Shown here piece after piece: positions 16,811 to 25,536 of a stretch of DNA of 64,000 bases; within the stretch, counting starts at the first letter, position 1, and each line of letters opens with the position of its first letter. The position numbers and the translations under genes were made by a program. Source of the stretch: Rhizobium sp. ICMP 5592 (lineage in GTDB: Bacteria > Pseudomonadota > Alphaproteobacteria > Rhizobiales > Rhizobiaceae); NCBI RefSeq assembly GCF_009498525.1, contig NZ_QSNT01000008.1:62001-126000 (forward strand), read 5' to 3'. The notes beneath the pieces are model-generated. The model saw only the letters and a list, made by a program, of their open reading frames with translations. It was not told where the DNA came from and ran no database searches.

Positions 16811-17787
16811 CCGACGAACGCCCCTCATTGACCATCGCGCTGGCCTCTTTTGACCGGCACATCCCGTTCTTCATGAACTGGCTTCCCCAACATCCGAATT
16901 TTTCCCTCAAGGCCCTCGACGTCGGCATCAATCCACCCGGCCGTGACGGCGGCGACAGGCACGGCCGCATGCTCCGGGATAGGGAATTCGATATTGCCGA
17001 GGTATCGCTCGCCTCCTACATCATGGCACGCGCTCAAGGCGCGGCCTTTACGGCGGTCCCGGTTTTTCCTCGGCGGCTGTTCAGCCAGAACCATATTTTT
17101 GTGCACGACGCGTCGGGTATCAAAACCCCACGCGACCTGATCGGCAAAAGGGTTGCCATTCGCTCATTCCAAGTCACGCTTTCGGTTCTCGCCAAGGGTG
17201 ATCTCGCCAGTCTCTATGGCGTGCCGTGGCGCTCCATCCATTGGGTCGTCCAGGACGCCGAAGAGATTGCCTGGCAAGGCGAGGACCTGTCGATCGAGCG
17301 CATGGCGGCCGGAACAAAGGGTGCGGACCTTCTCCGGCGTGGCCTTGTCGACGCCTATATCGATCCCCGCCCTCCGGTTTCACTCCTCACCGATGATGCG
17401 GTCCGGCCGCTCTTCCCCGACCGCCAGGCAGAGGCGGGGGCATATTTCCGCGCCCGCGGCGCTTTTCCGATCATGCACCTGCTCGTTATCCGGCAAGAAA
17501 CGGCCGAAAAATTCGAGGGCTTGCCAGGCTACCTTATCGAAGCGTGGGAGGACGCAAAAGCAAAAGTCTGCCGTTCCTACGAGGATCCAGCCTACACATT
17601 GATGCCGTTTGGAAGCGCTGCCTATCAAGCAGCGGTGGCAGAGTTCGGCCCTGATCCATGGCCGTCGGGACTTGCAGCGAACGCCGACAATGTTCTCTGG
17701 TTTCAGGACTACATGGTGGATCAGACGCTGCTGCAACAACCCCTTCCATTGGCCTCTCTGTTTCATTCATCCGTGCTCGACAGCTAA
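16807..17787 (+). CDS. 4,5-dihydroxyphthalate decarboxylase-like / SBP-fold protein
   Basis: 326 residues, no signal peptide (MTDERPSLTIALASFDR), so cytoplasmic. Features are REFDIAEVSLASYIMARAQG, FTAVPVFPRRLFSQNHIFVH, DLIGKRVAIRSFQVTLSVLA and a C-terminal WPSGLAANADNVLWFQDYMV. This combination is typical of the Pht5-like family, a type II periplasmic-binding-protein fold recruited as an enzyme, and related to ABC binding proteins. The start overlaps the aldolase stop (ATGA), so the two products are made together. Whether it binds or decarboxylates the ligand cannot be decided from sequence alone. Confidence 0.78.
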   Translation: MTDERPSLTIALASFDRHIPFFMNWLPQHPNFSLKALDVGINPPGRDGGDRHGRMLRDREFDIAEVSLASYIMARAQGAAFTAVPVFPRRLFSQNHIFVHDASGIKTPRDLIGKRVAIRSFQVTLSVLAKGDLASLYGVPWRSIHWVVQDAEEIAWQGEDLSIERMAAGTKGADLLRRGLVDAYIDPRPPVSLLTDDAVRPLFPDRQAEAGAYFRARGAFPIMHLLVIRQETAEKFEGLPGYLIEAWEDAKAKVCRSYEDPAYTLMPFGSAAYQAAVAEFGPDPWPSGLAANADNVLWFQDYMVDQTLLQQPLPLASLFHSSVLDS

Positions 17788-17824
17788 CAATGTTTCTCAC
17801 ATTCAGCCGCATTTTGGAGATCTT

Positions 17825-18991
17825 ATGGCCCAAGTTCAAATCAAGCCGCTTCATGACGAGGCAATCAACCAACTGCGGGAGTTGACCACCACACTTTTCC
17901 GCGAGGAAGGAGCCATAGCCGACCGTGACGGCGTCATTCCGTTCAAAAGCCTTCGCGCGATTTATGATCTCGGCCTCTGGCATGCATCTGCTTCGAAAGC
18001 GCTCGGAGGGAGAGGGGGCGCCTTGACAGGCGAAGAACCAGGGCTTTTTCTTGAGCTTCTGCGTACAGTCTGCAGCGGCGACAGTCCGACCGGCCATTGC
18101 TATCAACTTCATAATCACGCGCTCTGGCAGCTTGAAACCGTCGGGACGCCGGCTCAGATCGAGCGCTTCCTGAAGCCCAATCTGGAAAAGTTCAGCCTGT
18201 TTGCAGCGGTGGGAAGCGAGCCGGGACGCGTCAACATGTACGAGATGAAGACCCGTGCCAGAAAAGTCGATGGCGGCTTTATCGTCAACGGCGTCAAGAA
18301 CTTCGTTACCAATGGTGGCACTGCAGACATTATCATTACCTCCGTCGCTCTGGAAGACGCCAGCAGCTATTTCGACAACCTCCAGATGATGCTGATCGAG
18401 CCGGGAATGGATGGTGTTACGTTTGACGATGACTGGTACCGGCCGCATGGCATGCGTTCCGCGCGCAGCCCAATCATGCGGCTCGAGGATGTTTTCGTTC
18501 CAGACATTCACGCGCTCGGCGAGCCCGGAGCTTTTGCTCGCCAGCGCTGGCAGGGGCGCTTCCACCTTGGATTCGCGGCGAATTATCTCGGCAGTGCCGA
18601 AGGCCTGTTTGACTGGTTCCTTCAGTATACGAGAACCCGTAACAAGAGCCAGGATCAAATCGTCCAATTGCGGACAGGCGAAATGAAGCTGCAGCTCGAT
18701 GCAGCGAGCGCCCTCTTCGAGGAAGCAGTTCGAAGCTGGGGCACAAAATCGACGGTGGATGCTGAACTGCGATCGATGAGTGCTAAGTCGTTTGCCGCAC
18801 GCGCCGCTTTCGACGTTGTTCGATCGATCCTCTATGCGGCGGGCGCTACCGCGCAGTTCGAGGAGCACCCGCTGGGCCGGTCCGTCCGCAACCTCGAAAC
18901 CCATGTCGTTCACGCCGGGCACGACCGTACCGCGCAGATCATTGGTCAAGCACAGCTCGGCGTCACATTCGATTCGACTTTGCAGCGTTGA
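17825..18991 (+). CDS. acyl-CoA dehydrogenase-fold flavoprotein (second copy)
   Basis: 388 residues from the ATG at 17825, preceded by TTGGAG. An upstream in-frame extension overlaps the previous gene and is rejected. The N-terminal helical part (AIYDLGLWHASASKALGGRG), the middle FMN/FAD part (FAAVGSEPGRVNMYEMKTRA; GGFIVNGVKNFVTNGGTADI) and the C-terminal four-helix part (SAKSFAARAAFDVVRSILYA; LGRSVRNLETHVVHAGHDRT) are in the usual order. It precedes a full LLM monooxygenase gene, repeating the pairing at 5988/8195. A monooxygenase or desaturase role on the imported compound is likely. Confidence 0.85.
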   Translation: MAQVQIKPLHDEAINQLRELTTTLFREEGAIADRDGVIPFKSLRAIYDLGLWHASASKALGGRGGALTGEEPGLFLELLRTVCSGDSPTGHCYQLHNHALWQLETVGTPAQIERFLKPNLEKFSLFAAVGSEPGRVNMYEMKTRARKVDGGFIVNGVKNFVTNGGTADIIITSVALEDASSYFDNLQMMLIEPGMDGVTFDDDWYRPHGMRSARSPIMRLEDVFVPDIHALGEPGAFARQRWQGRFHLGFAANYLGSAEGLFDWFLQYTRTRNKSQDQIVQLRTGEMKLQLDAASALFEEAVRSWGTKSTVDAELRSMSAKSFAARAAFDVVRSILYAAGATAQFEEHPLGRSVRNLETHVVHAGHDRTAQIIGQAQLGVTFDSTLQR

Positions 18992-19004
18992 GGGAGTGTC
19001 GACC

Positions 19005-20360
19005 GTGACCAGGAAAATGCGCCTTGGTGCCTTTCTGCAGGAAACCGGGCACCACATTGCTGGATGGCGACTTGCGGAGGCGGATGCAAGCGCAGCGTTC
19101 AACCTGGAGCATCAGGTTGAGCTGGCTCGAACAGCCGAGCGAGGTCTGTTCGATCTCGTCTTCATCGCCGATTCCCTGGCTGTTCGAGGCGCCGCAAGTA
19201 TAGAGGCTCTTCGGCGCACGTCGAGGGCCATCGGTTGGGAGCCGATAACTCTTTTGTCGGCCTTGGCGGCGTCTACCTCAAAGATTGGACTGATCGGCAC
19301 CGTCACGACGACCTACAGCGAGCCTTTCAGCCTTGCCCGCCAATTTGCCTCACTTGATCATTTGAGCGGTGGACGTGCTGGATGGAATCTCGTGACGTCG
19401 AACAATGAAGCCGAGGCACAGAATTACGGGCGAAGCGCTCACGCGGAGCATGGCGACCGTTACAATCGGGCAGAGGAATTTATCGATGTCGTGCGTGGCC
19501 TTTGGGACAGCTGGGAAGACGACGCGTTCACTCTCGACAAAGAAAAGGGCCTGTTCTTTGACGCCGAAAAGCTGCATGTTCTCGATCACATCGGGGCTAA
19601 CTTTAAAGTGCGCGGGCCACTCAATATCGCACGACCCCCACAGGGATATCCCGTCCTTGTTCAGGCAGGATCATCCGAAGCTGGCCGACGTCTGGCCGCA
19701 CGCACCGCCGAGCTCGTGTTTACCGCGCAACAGACATTGGCCGGCGCGCAGGAGTTCTACGCCGACGTCAAGAACCTCGCTGAAGCGTTCGGACGTAATC
19801 CGGATCTGATCAAGATCATGCCCGGCTTTTTTCCAGTTGTTGGACGCACCACCGAAGAAGCACGCGCAAAATTCGATGCTTTGCAGGATTTGGTCGATCC
19901 GGTGGTGGGACTGGCGACGCTGGCGACGACCATGGGGGAGATCGACCTTTCTAACTACGACTTGGATGGTCCGCTGCCCGATCTTCCCGAGACAAATGGC
20001 CCGAAGGGACGAAGGCAGCTGTTGATCGATCTGGCTCGTCGGGAGAGCTTGAGCATCCGGCAACTCTATCTCAGGGTCGTGGCGGCGCGGGGCCATCATG
20101 TCGTCATCGGATCGCCAGAAGAGATCGCGGACGAGATGGAGCGCTGGTTCAACCAGGGCGCGGCTGACGGCTTCAATATTATGCCTGCAAGCTTTCCCGG
20201 TGGACTGACGGACTTCGTCGATCTTGTCATCCCGGCATTGCAGAGACGTGACTTGTTCAGACGCGATTATGAAGGCAGCACTCTTCGCGATCATCTCGGT
20301 TTGGGGCGGCCCGCAGGGCGTTTTGAGAACCCTCATGCAACGGCGACGGCGCTTCCATGA
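19005..20360 (+). CDS. LLM class flavin-dependent monooxygenase (NtaA/SnaA/DszA type)
   Basis: 451 residues from a GTG at 19005 with GAGGGAG 8 bases upstream; the ATG at 19017 is possible. Key blocks: MRLGAFLQETGHHIAGWR, ERGLFDLVFIADSLAVRG, IGLIGTVTTTYSEPFSLARQ, SLDHLSGGRAGWNLVTSNNE, RGLWDSWEDDAFTLDKEKGL, PPQGYPVLVQAGSSEAGRRL and IADEMERWFNQGAADGFNIM. All are hallmarks of the NtaA/DszA family, and this copy is complete. It acts with FMNH2 and O2. The stop overlaps the next gene by ATGA. Confidence 0.9.
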   Translation: MTRKMRLGAFLQETGHHIAGWRLAEADASAAFNLEHQVELARTAERGLFDLVFIADSLAVRGAASIEALRRTSRAIGWEPITLLSALAASTSKIGLIGTVTTTYSEPFSLARQFASLDHLSGGRAGWNLVTSNNEAEAQNYGRSAHAEHGDRYNRAEEFIDVVRGLWDSWEDDAFTLDKEKGLFFDAEKLHVLDHIGANFKVRGPLNIARPPQGYPVLVQAGSSEAGRRLAARTAELVFTAQQTLAGAQEFYADVKNLAEAFGRNPDLIKIMPGFFPVVGRTTEEARAKFDALQDLVDPVVGLATLATTMGEIDLSNYDLDGPLPDLPETNGPKGRRQLLIDLARRESLSIRQLYLRVVAARGHHVVIGSPEEIADEMERWFNQGAADGFNIMPASFPGGLTDFVDLVIPALQRRDLFRRDYEGSTLRDHLGLGRPAGRFENPHATATALP

Positions 20361-21706
20361 TTTTCGTCGGTGACTGCGGCTCGTTAACACTGAAACTTGC
20401 AAATCGCATTTCTGCGCTCCGATATGAGCATCTGCCCCATGCAGTCGTAGACAAGGCGATCAGCTTGATCGTTGACACGGTCGTGGTAGCAGCGGCTGGC
20501 GCCTCGGCGGCGGGGGTGAAGGACGTCGCCGATTTGATGATTGGGGAAGGCGGTAGGGCGGAAGCCAAACTTTGGGCTACGGGCAATTTGCTGCCGGCAA
20601 CCTCCGCAGCATTTGTCAACAGCTTGCATGCCGTTGCCCTCGATTACGATAGTCTCAACGGCACCGTCCATGCGGACGCCGTCGTCCTACCCGCAGCGGC
20701 GGCCATCGCCGAGAGGCAGCAATCGACGGGGCGGGAGTTTTTGACCGCATATGTGATTGGCATAGAGATGATGGCGCGCCTTGCCAGTTCGGTAAGCGGC
20801 CCGGCGCCGGGCTGGTCGCACACTGCCATCTTCGGCGGGTTCGGTGCAGCAGTTGCCGCGGCATATCTACTGAAACTCGACCCGCAGCAGACTGCCCATG
20901 CCTTGGGCCTGGCCCTCGGGCAGGCAGCCGGTACCCAGCAAGCGAATGTCGAGCAGGTGCTTCAGAAACGTCTCCAGCCGGCACTTGCTTGCCGTGCCGG
21001 AGTGTTTTCGGCGCTGCTGGCAAAGGTCGGCATTACCGCCCCCACATTTGCGGTCGAAGGGAAATTCGGGTTCGGAACGCTTTACCGGAAACTTGACCAA
21101 TCCCGCGTCCTCGGAGGATTCGGCGAAGAGTTCTTCCTGATGCGGACCGGCCTGAAAAAATATCCGATCTGCGCCTGCAGTCATGCGGCTGTTGAGGCGC
21201 TTCACGATATCATCTTGGCGCACGGATTGACGGCTGCGGACATCATGTACATTGAGGCGAGGATCTCTCCTTTCATGGCGAGGCTCGTTGGAGGGAAAGG
21301 GCGCGCTGCGGGTGATCTCGAGGTGTTTGCGCAATTTAACCTGAGATACGCTCTAGCCTCCATGGCTTTGCGAAATCGCATCGGGCTCAACGAACTCACC
21401 AACCAGTCTGTGACCGAGACGGCGGTGATCGAATTCATGAAACGGATCACAATCACTGTAGATCCGCAATCGAGCGGTGAATTGGCGCCCGCATCCGTCA
21501 TCCTCACGCACACAAACACGGAAGTTTTGTGCGCGGTATCTTCTTTCATGCCGGGGACGCCAGAGGCTCCGCTAACCGAGGAGACCTTACGGCAGAAACA
21601 TCAGGAATGCCTGACAAATGCAATGAGATCGACCACGCTTGTAACGCTCAAGCGTTCCGTTGAACGAAATCGCGCGCACGGTGTCGTTTTCAGGGGTTTA
21701 CCTTGA
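20357..21706 (+). CDS. MmgE/PrpD family protein
   Basis: 449 residues of the 2-methylcitrate dehydratase (PrpD)/MmgE/cis-aconitate decarboxylase family. Matching segments are the N-terminal SLIVDTVVVAAAGASAAGVK, the DYDSLNGTVHADAVVLPAA region, GWSHTAIFGGFGAAVAAAYL, HALGLALGQAAGTQQANVEQ and KKYPICACSHAAVEALHDII. The active-site lid region with KxYPxCxxxHxA is present. Family members dehydrate or decarboxylate tricarboxylate-like compounds. It is the last gene of the long operon that starts with the ABC permease at 12119. Confidence 0.9.
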   Translation: MIFVGDCGSLTLKLANRISALRYEHLPHAVVDKAISLIVDTVVVAAAGASAAGVKDVADLMIGEGGRAEAKLWATGNLLPATSAAFVNSLHAVALDYDSLNGTVHADAVVLPAAAAIAERQQSTGREFLTAYVIGIEMMARLASSVSGPAPGWSHTAIFGGFGAAVAAAYLLKLDPQQTAHALGLALGQAAGTQQANVEQVLQKRLQPALACRAGVFSALLAKVGITAPTFAVEGKFGFGTLYRKLDQSRVLGGFGEEFFLMRTGLKKYPICACSHAAVEALHDIILAHGLTAADIMYIEARISPFMARLVGGKGRAAGDLEVFAQFNLRYALASMALRNRIGLNELTNQSVTETAVIEFMKRITITVDPQSSGELAPASVILTHTNTEVLCAVSSFMPGTPEAPLTEETLRQKHQECLTNAMRSTTLVTLKRSVERNRAHGVVFRGLP

Positions 21707-21845
21707 GTTGGCCATCTGATGACGGCGAGGTTGATTATTGGAGTAAGGTCTCAACACGGCGGCCTGGAATTGGCAGTCGCAATGTTTGCGTTCCCGTCTC
21801 GGATGTAGGGGGTGGAACAAGAACTGCTCCCCCAAGACACGCTAA

Positions 21846-22238
21846 GGTCGAAAGGATTTAGAACATCATGCAGCATCTCGCGTTCTTCTTCGCGGTCGAT
21901 CAGATCGCAGTGCGGTTGGACAGTATCTCAAGCATTTGCGCAGGTTGCGGACCCGAATGGACGGGGCAAGCTGTGCTTGCTTATTGGCTTTTGAATAGAT
22001 CGGCCTTAAAGCCGAGACACGCTGGATCCCCTCATTCTACCTTTGGCTTCAACTGCCTGCCACGGTCAATGAAGCTGAGTTCTGCAAGCGGGTGGCGCAC
22101 AACGACATATTCATAGCACCAGCGCGTGTTTTTCGCGTTGATCGCGACATACCGGCGGCGCCGGGAATGCGCGTCAACGTAGCCTATGGTGCCGACCAAC
22201 GTTTCATCGATTTTCTAGCTCGAGAACTCGAACAATAA
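21846..22238 (+). pseudogene. relic of a MocR-like (GntR/aminotransferase) regulator, C-terminal part
   Basis: In one frame from about 21846 the sequence reads DRSAVGQYLKHLRRLRTRMD, the helix with HLRRMR typical of MocR aminotransferase domains. An in-frame TAG at 21996 follows, after which the same frame continues with AETRWIPSFYLWLQLP, FCKRVAHNDIFIAPARVF, PAAPGMRVNVAYGADQRFID and a TAA at 22236-22238. The end is a normal PLP-aminotransferase C-terminus (xGAxxRxxFxxxxLxxxL style). The N-terminal DNA-binding part and the PLP-lysine region are gone. Confidence 0.6.
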
Positions 22239-22359
22239 GGCTTAGCCGGCCAGCGATGCGCGACCCACCGCCGATGTTGCCCCGGGGCGGTCCTTGCAGG
22301 ATCGTGATAGCAGCGCCGCCGCTGCCGTTCGGCCCCGAGCTCGACCCAAATGAAATCTT

Positions 22360-22860
22360 GGCTACGCCGTTAGCGCCGGACCGAACGAGGTTACACATCT
22401 TGCCGGTGACCAGCGAGAGTTCGCATGACTTGAGCCAGAAAACCGCCCAAAATACCTGAAGACTTTCCACCGACGACAAGTCAAAGCCCTCAATTCTCCG
22501 CCGAGAAAATATGATGTCGGTAAGACGGTGTGGCCGATACCGTGCCGAACCAGTTCGATCATGGGGCTATGTCGGTTTCGGCGGTGAGATTGAGCGAAAA
22601 GCCATTTCCTCAACGGCATGCTCGATAATGATGAGCGTGCTGTTTGGACGTTTCGGTAGGATGTGAGAAGGGTGCCAGCGTCTGCAGGCTGACCTTACCT
22701 TGATGCTCAACCGCGCCGTCGGCAGGACTTGCTGGCACCATCTCTTCGGGAACAACGGCTGCAATACCTTCCCAAGGCTTGACAAATGGTGAACATTCGA
22801 TCCTTATCTTGGTCGGACGACCAATCATATATGGAGGCGCTTGGTGAGGATTTTGGCAGA
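22360..22860 (-). pseudogene. relic of a LysR-type regulator, effector domain with frameshifts
   Basis: On the minus strand, pieces in different frames join into a LysR effector domain: IGRPTKIRIECSPFVK, then EEMVPASPADGAVEHQGKVS, then HILPKRPNSTLIIIEHAVEE, then FSLNLTAETDIAP, then MIELVRHGIGHTVLPTSYF, then SSVESLQVFWAVFWLKSCEL and TGKMCNLVRS. The reading frame changes near 22665, twice near 22565-22595, and near 22479, so at least four frameshifts are needed. The helix-turn-helix part is absent. The palindrome at 22809-22824 falls in its IGRPTK segment. Confidence 0.6.
22809..22824. promoter_or_regulatory. palindrome matching the TetR-type operator consensus
   Basis: TTGGTCG-GA-CGACCAA is a perfect match to the 16-bp palindrome found through the 39-52 kb island. 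It lies 92 bases upstream of the SMP-30-like gene at 22916. It also overlaps the LysR relic (codons for GRPT on the minus strand), so it could have arisen by chance from coding sequence. Confidence 0.45.
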
Positions 22861-22915
22861 CCATCCTAACGGCTGGGCGCGCGTGGCGTACTCGATCACG
22901 AGGGGAGCCATCTAA

Positions 22916-23953
22916 ATGACGATCAATCCTCTCAACGGCTGGCACGTCGACCGAAGCAGCATTTGTTACATCGGCGAGGGGCTGGAGCGTCCCGAATGCA
23001 TTCTCGCCGAACCCGACGGCACACTCTGGAGTGCCGATGGGCGTGGCGGCGTCGTACGGATCGATCCCGACGGAGGCCAGAGGCTCGTACTGCAGTCGAC
23101 TATTGCACGCAACGAGAGTTCATCGTTTGAGGACCGCTACGTCAATACAATGGGCAGCTTGCCGAATGGACTGGCGTTCGACAAGGACGGGAACTTCCTA
23201 ATAGCGAATTTCGGAAATGACTCGCTCGAACTGATGACGAGGGACGGACGGACCCGTACTCTTCTAGACAATATCGACGGCGCGCCCGTTGGTAAGGCGA
23301 ATTTTGTGACCCGCGACACGCTCGGGCGCCTCTGGCTGACCGTTACCACCCGGATGGTCCCCTGGACCCGTCACGTCGAAACAATGAGCCATGACGGATA
23401 TATCGCCGTGATCGACGAGCGTGGCGCCCGTATTGTTGCGGACGGGCTTTGCGGTACGAATGAACTTCGTTTCGATCCCGCTGAGGAATATCTCTTCGTG
23501 GCCGAAACCACTAAGCGGCGTATCTCTCGCTTCCGTGTCCTGCCGGGCGGCGAACTCGGACCGCGTGAAACCCACGGGCCGGAAAACGTCGGTGGTTTTT
23601 GTGACGGAATAGCGTTTGACGCTTACGGGAATCTCTGGAGCACCCTGATCATGGCGGATCAACTCATTGCTATAACGCCAGAAGGTGAGCTTTTGGTCAT
23701 CCTTGATGACGGAAATCCCACAGCGACAGCCGCTCTAGATGCAGCGTGGTATGAAGGGCGAGTGACGCCCGATCTCATGGCTGCCGCAACTGGCACGATT
23801 GCTCCTTGGATGGCTAGTCTTACTTTCGGTGGTCCAGACCTCCAGACAGTCTATCTCGGAAGCTTGCGTGGAAATCGCATTCCTTACTTCCGGTCGCCTG
23901 TTCCTGGTCTACCCCTTATCTACTGGAGCGAGCGACAGAGGGGGGCTGCATGA
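22916..23953 (+). CDS. SMP-30/gluconolactonase/LRE family protein
   Basis: 345 residues of six-bladed beta-propeller type. Evidence is GLERPECILAEPDGTLWSAD, the MGSLPNGLAFDKDGNFLIAN repeat, TRDTLGRLWLTV, the DGLCGTNELRFDPAEEYLFV metal-ligand region, and FCDGIAFDAYGNLWSTLI. The Glu near residue 21 and the Asn/Asp residues of these motifs would bind the metal. Such proteins hydrolyse lactones. It overlaps the downstream permease gene by ATGA and so is translationally coupled to the importer, which suggests the imported compound is converted to, or is, a lactone or ester. Confidence 0.88.
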   Translation: MTINPLNGWHVDRSSICYIGEGLERPECILAEPDGTLWSADGRGGVVRIDPDGGQRLVLQSTIARNESSSFEDRYVNTMGSLPNGLAFDKDGNFLIANFGNDSLELMTRDGRTRTLLDNIDGAPVGKANFVTRDTLGRLWLTVTTRMVPWTRHVETMSHDGYIAVIDERGARIVADGLCGTNELRFDPAEEYLFVAETTKRRISRFRVLPGGELGPRETHGPENVGGFCDGIAFDAYGNLWSTLIMADQLIAITPEGELLVILDDGNPTATAALDAAWYEGRVTPDLMAAATGTIAPWMASLTFGGPDLQTVYLGSLRGNRIPYFRSPVPGLPLIYWSERQRGAA

Positions 23954-24717
23954 CGAGAAGGCTGAGACTTCACGCCCTGCAGATCCTCGTCGGCGTCGGT
24001 GTTTTGGCCATATGGGCCGGCGCCAACGCCCTCAATCTTACAAAAAATGTACTGCCGCCGGTGACGGACGTGGGATATCAATTCTTCGCGGTCCTTGTGC
24101 GGCCGGAATTTATCGTCGGTTTTGGCGCCACGGTTTATGACGCAGCCCGCGGATTACTGATCGCGGCACTGCTGGCTATTCCAGCCGGCATTCTCATCGG
24201 AATGTTTCCGAAGCTGGAGGTTTCAACGCGTGTACTGGTCGACTTCGGGCGCTCTTTTCCGGTCATCGCGCTTCTGCCGGTCCTCGTATTGCTGTTTGGC
24301 GCGACGCAAACCATGAAAGTCGTGGCAATCGCAATTGCCTGCTTCTTTCCGATTTTGCTTCAGACCATTTATGGCGCACGAAATGTTGACCCGACTATCA
24401 TAGACACGGTGCGCAGCTTCCGAATACCCCCCCATCTGCGGTTCTTTAAAGTGCTACTTCCCGCAGCCGGTCCTTTTATTGCAACAGGCTTGCGCATCGC
24501 GACGACAGTTTCGATCCTGGTTGCAGTCGGTGTCGAGATCGTTAGCGTGACGCCCGGAATTGGGCGCGAAATCGCACTGTCACGCTCCTACAATGAGACA
24601 CCCACCACTTTTGCCTACATCATCTACACCGGGCTTCTGGGCGTGATGATCACGCTGCTCTGGGACCTGACTGAAGCGCGGTTATTGCGTTGGCATATCC
24701 GCTCAAAGCTGGAGTAA
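23950..24717 (+). CDS. ABC transporter permease, SsuC/TauC type
   Basis: 255 residues with about six membrane spans, BPD_transp_1 family. An N-terminal span (LQILVGVGVLAIWAGANAL), the FIVGFGATVYDAARGLLIAA segment and the EAA-like loop IIDTVRSFRIPPHLRFFKVL followed by LLPAAGPFIATGLRIA match nitrate/sulfonate/taurine permeases. It is one of two adjacent and different permeases (next at 24722), so the channel is probably a heterodimer. The start overlaps the lactonase stop. Confidence 0.9.
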   Translation: MTRRLRLHALQILVGVGVLAIWAGANALNLTKNVLPPVTDVGYQFFAVLVRPEFIVGFGATVYDAARGLLIAALLAIPAGILIGMFPKLEVSTRVLVDFGRSFPVIALLPVLVLLFGATQTMKVVAIAIACFFPILLQTIYGARNVDPTIIDTVRSFRIPPHLRFFKVLLPAAGPFIATGLRIATTVSILVAVGVEIVSVTPGIGREIALSRSYNETPTTFAYIIYTGLLGVMITLLWDLTEARLLRWHIRSKLE

Positions 24718-24721
24718 AGCG

Positions 24722-25522
24722 ATGGAGAAGTTCCTTTTTGTGACTTTTGATTGGGTACTCTCGCTGCTTTCTCAACTCTGGCTGCCGGTTCTCCTCGTTG
24801 GTAGCTGGTGGTGGATCTCTGCAGGCTCTCAGTCCTACTACTTTCCACCGCTTAGCGAAATCTTGAGCGCGCTGTGGAATGATCTGATTGCTGGACCGCT
24901 CTTCGGTTATCTCTGCGCCAGCCTCGCCAATCTCGCAGCAGGTCTTGTCATGGCAACATTGATGGGGGTTGGCCTCGGTCTCCTCATAGGCGAATTCGAT
25001 CTGTTGCGACAGATAACCCAGCCGACACTCAATTTCTTCCGCGCGGTGCCACCCGCGTCAATCGTGCCCATTGTCATTATTGCGCTTGGAGTTGGTGCGG
25101 CGCCTAAAATCTTCATCATTGCACTCGGGTGCTTCTGGCCAATCCTGCTCAATACGGTCGATGGCGTTCGCGGGACATCATCTGCAGTGCGCGAAACCAT
25201 CCGGGCCTATAGGATTCCAACGCATCTTGTCGTCTTTCGCGTGGCCTTGCCAGCGGCGATGCCTCAGATCATGGCGGGTATCCGGGTAGCCCTTGCTGTT
25301 GGCCTGGTTCTGATGGTCATCAGTGAATTTTTCGGCGCCGATGCTGGGGTCGGATTCTACATCACGGAAGCAAGCACCCGATTTGCTACCCGGCAAGCGT
25401 GGGCCGGCACGATCCTGGTCGGCATATTGGGTTACCTATTGAGCGGGGCGTTTCTACGGGTCGAGCGGAGGGTACTCGGCTGGCATTTGCGCGATACCAA
25501 CCGGCCGACACCAAAGCGATAA
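24722..25522 (+). CDS. ABC transporter permease, SsuC/TauC type (second subunit)
   Basis: 266 residues, BPD_transp_1 family, starting 4 bases after the first permease gene. The region YFPPLSEILSALWNDLIAGP, the span GLVMATLMGVGLGLLIG, the coupling loop VRETIRAYRIPTHLVVFRVA with ALPAAMPQIMAGIRVALAVG, and the C-terminal RVERRVLGWH are typical. The RVERR-xLxWH ending is shared by SsuC/TauC-type permeases. Confidence 0.9.
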   Translation: MEKFLFVTFDWVLSLLSQLWLPVLLVGSWWWISAGSQSYYFPPLSEILSALWNDLIAGPLFGYLCASLANLAAGLVMATLMGVGLGLLIGEFDLLRQITQPTLNFFRAVPPASIVPIVIIALGVGAAPKIFIIALGCFWPILLNTVDGVRGTSSAVRETIRAYRIPTHLVVFRVALPAAMPQIMAGIRVALAVGLVLMVISEFFGADAGVGFYITEASTRFATRQAWAGTILVGILGYLLSGAFLRVERRVLGWHLRDTNRPTPKR

Positions 25523-25536
25523 CAGGGGAGGAAGGA

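Noticed and set aside
17534..19102. 522-codon minus-strand frame
   Set aside because: Opposite the strongly supported acyl-CoA-dehydrogenase-fold gene; composition is that of a mirror frame.
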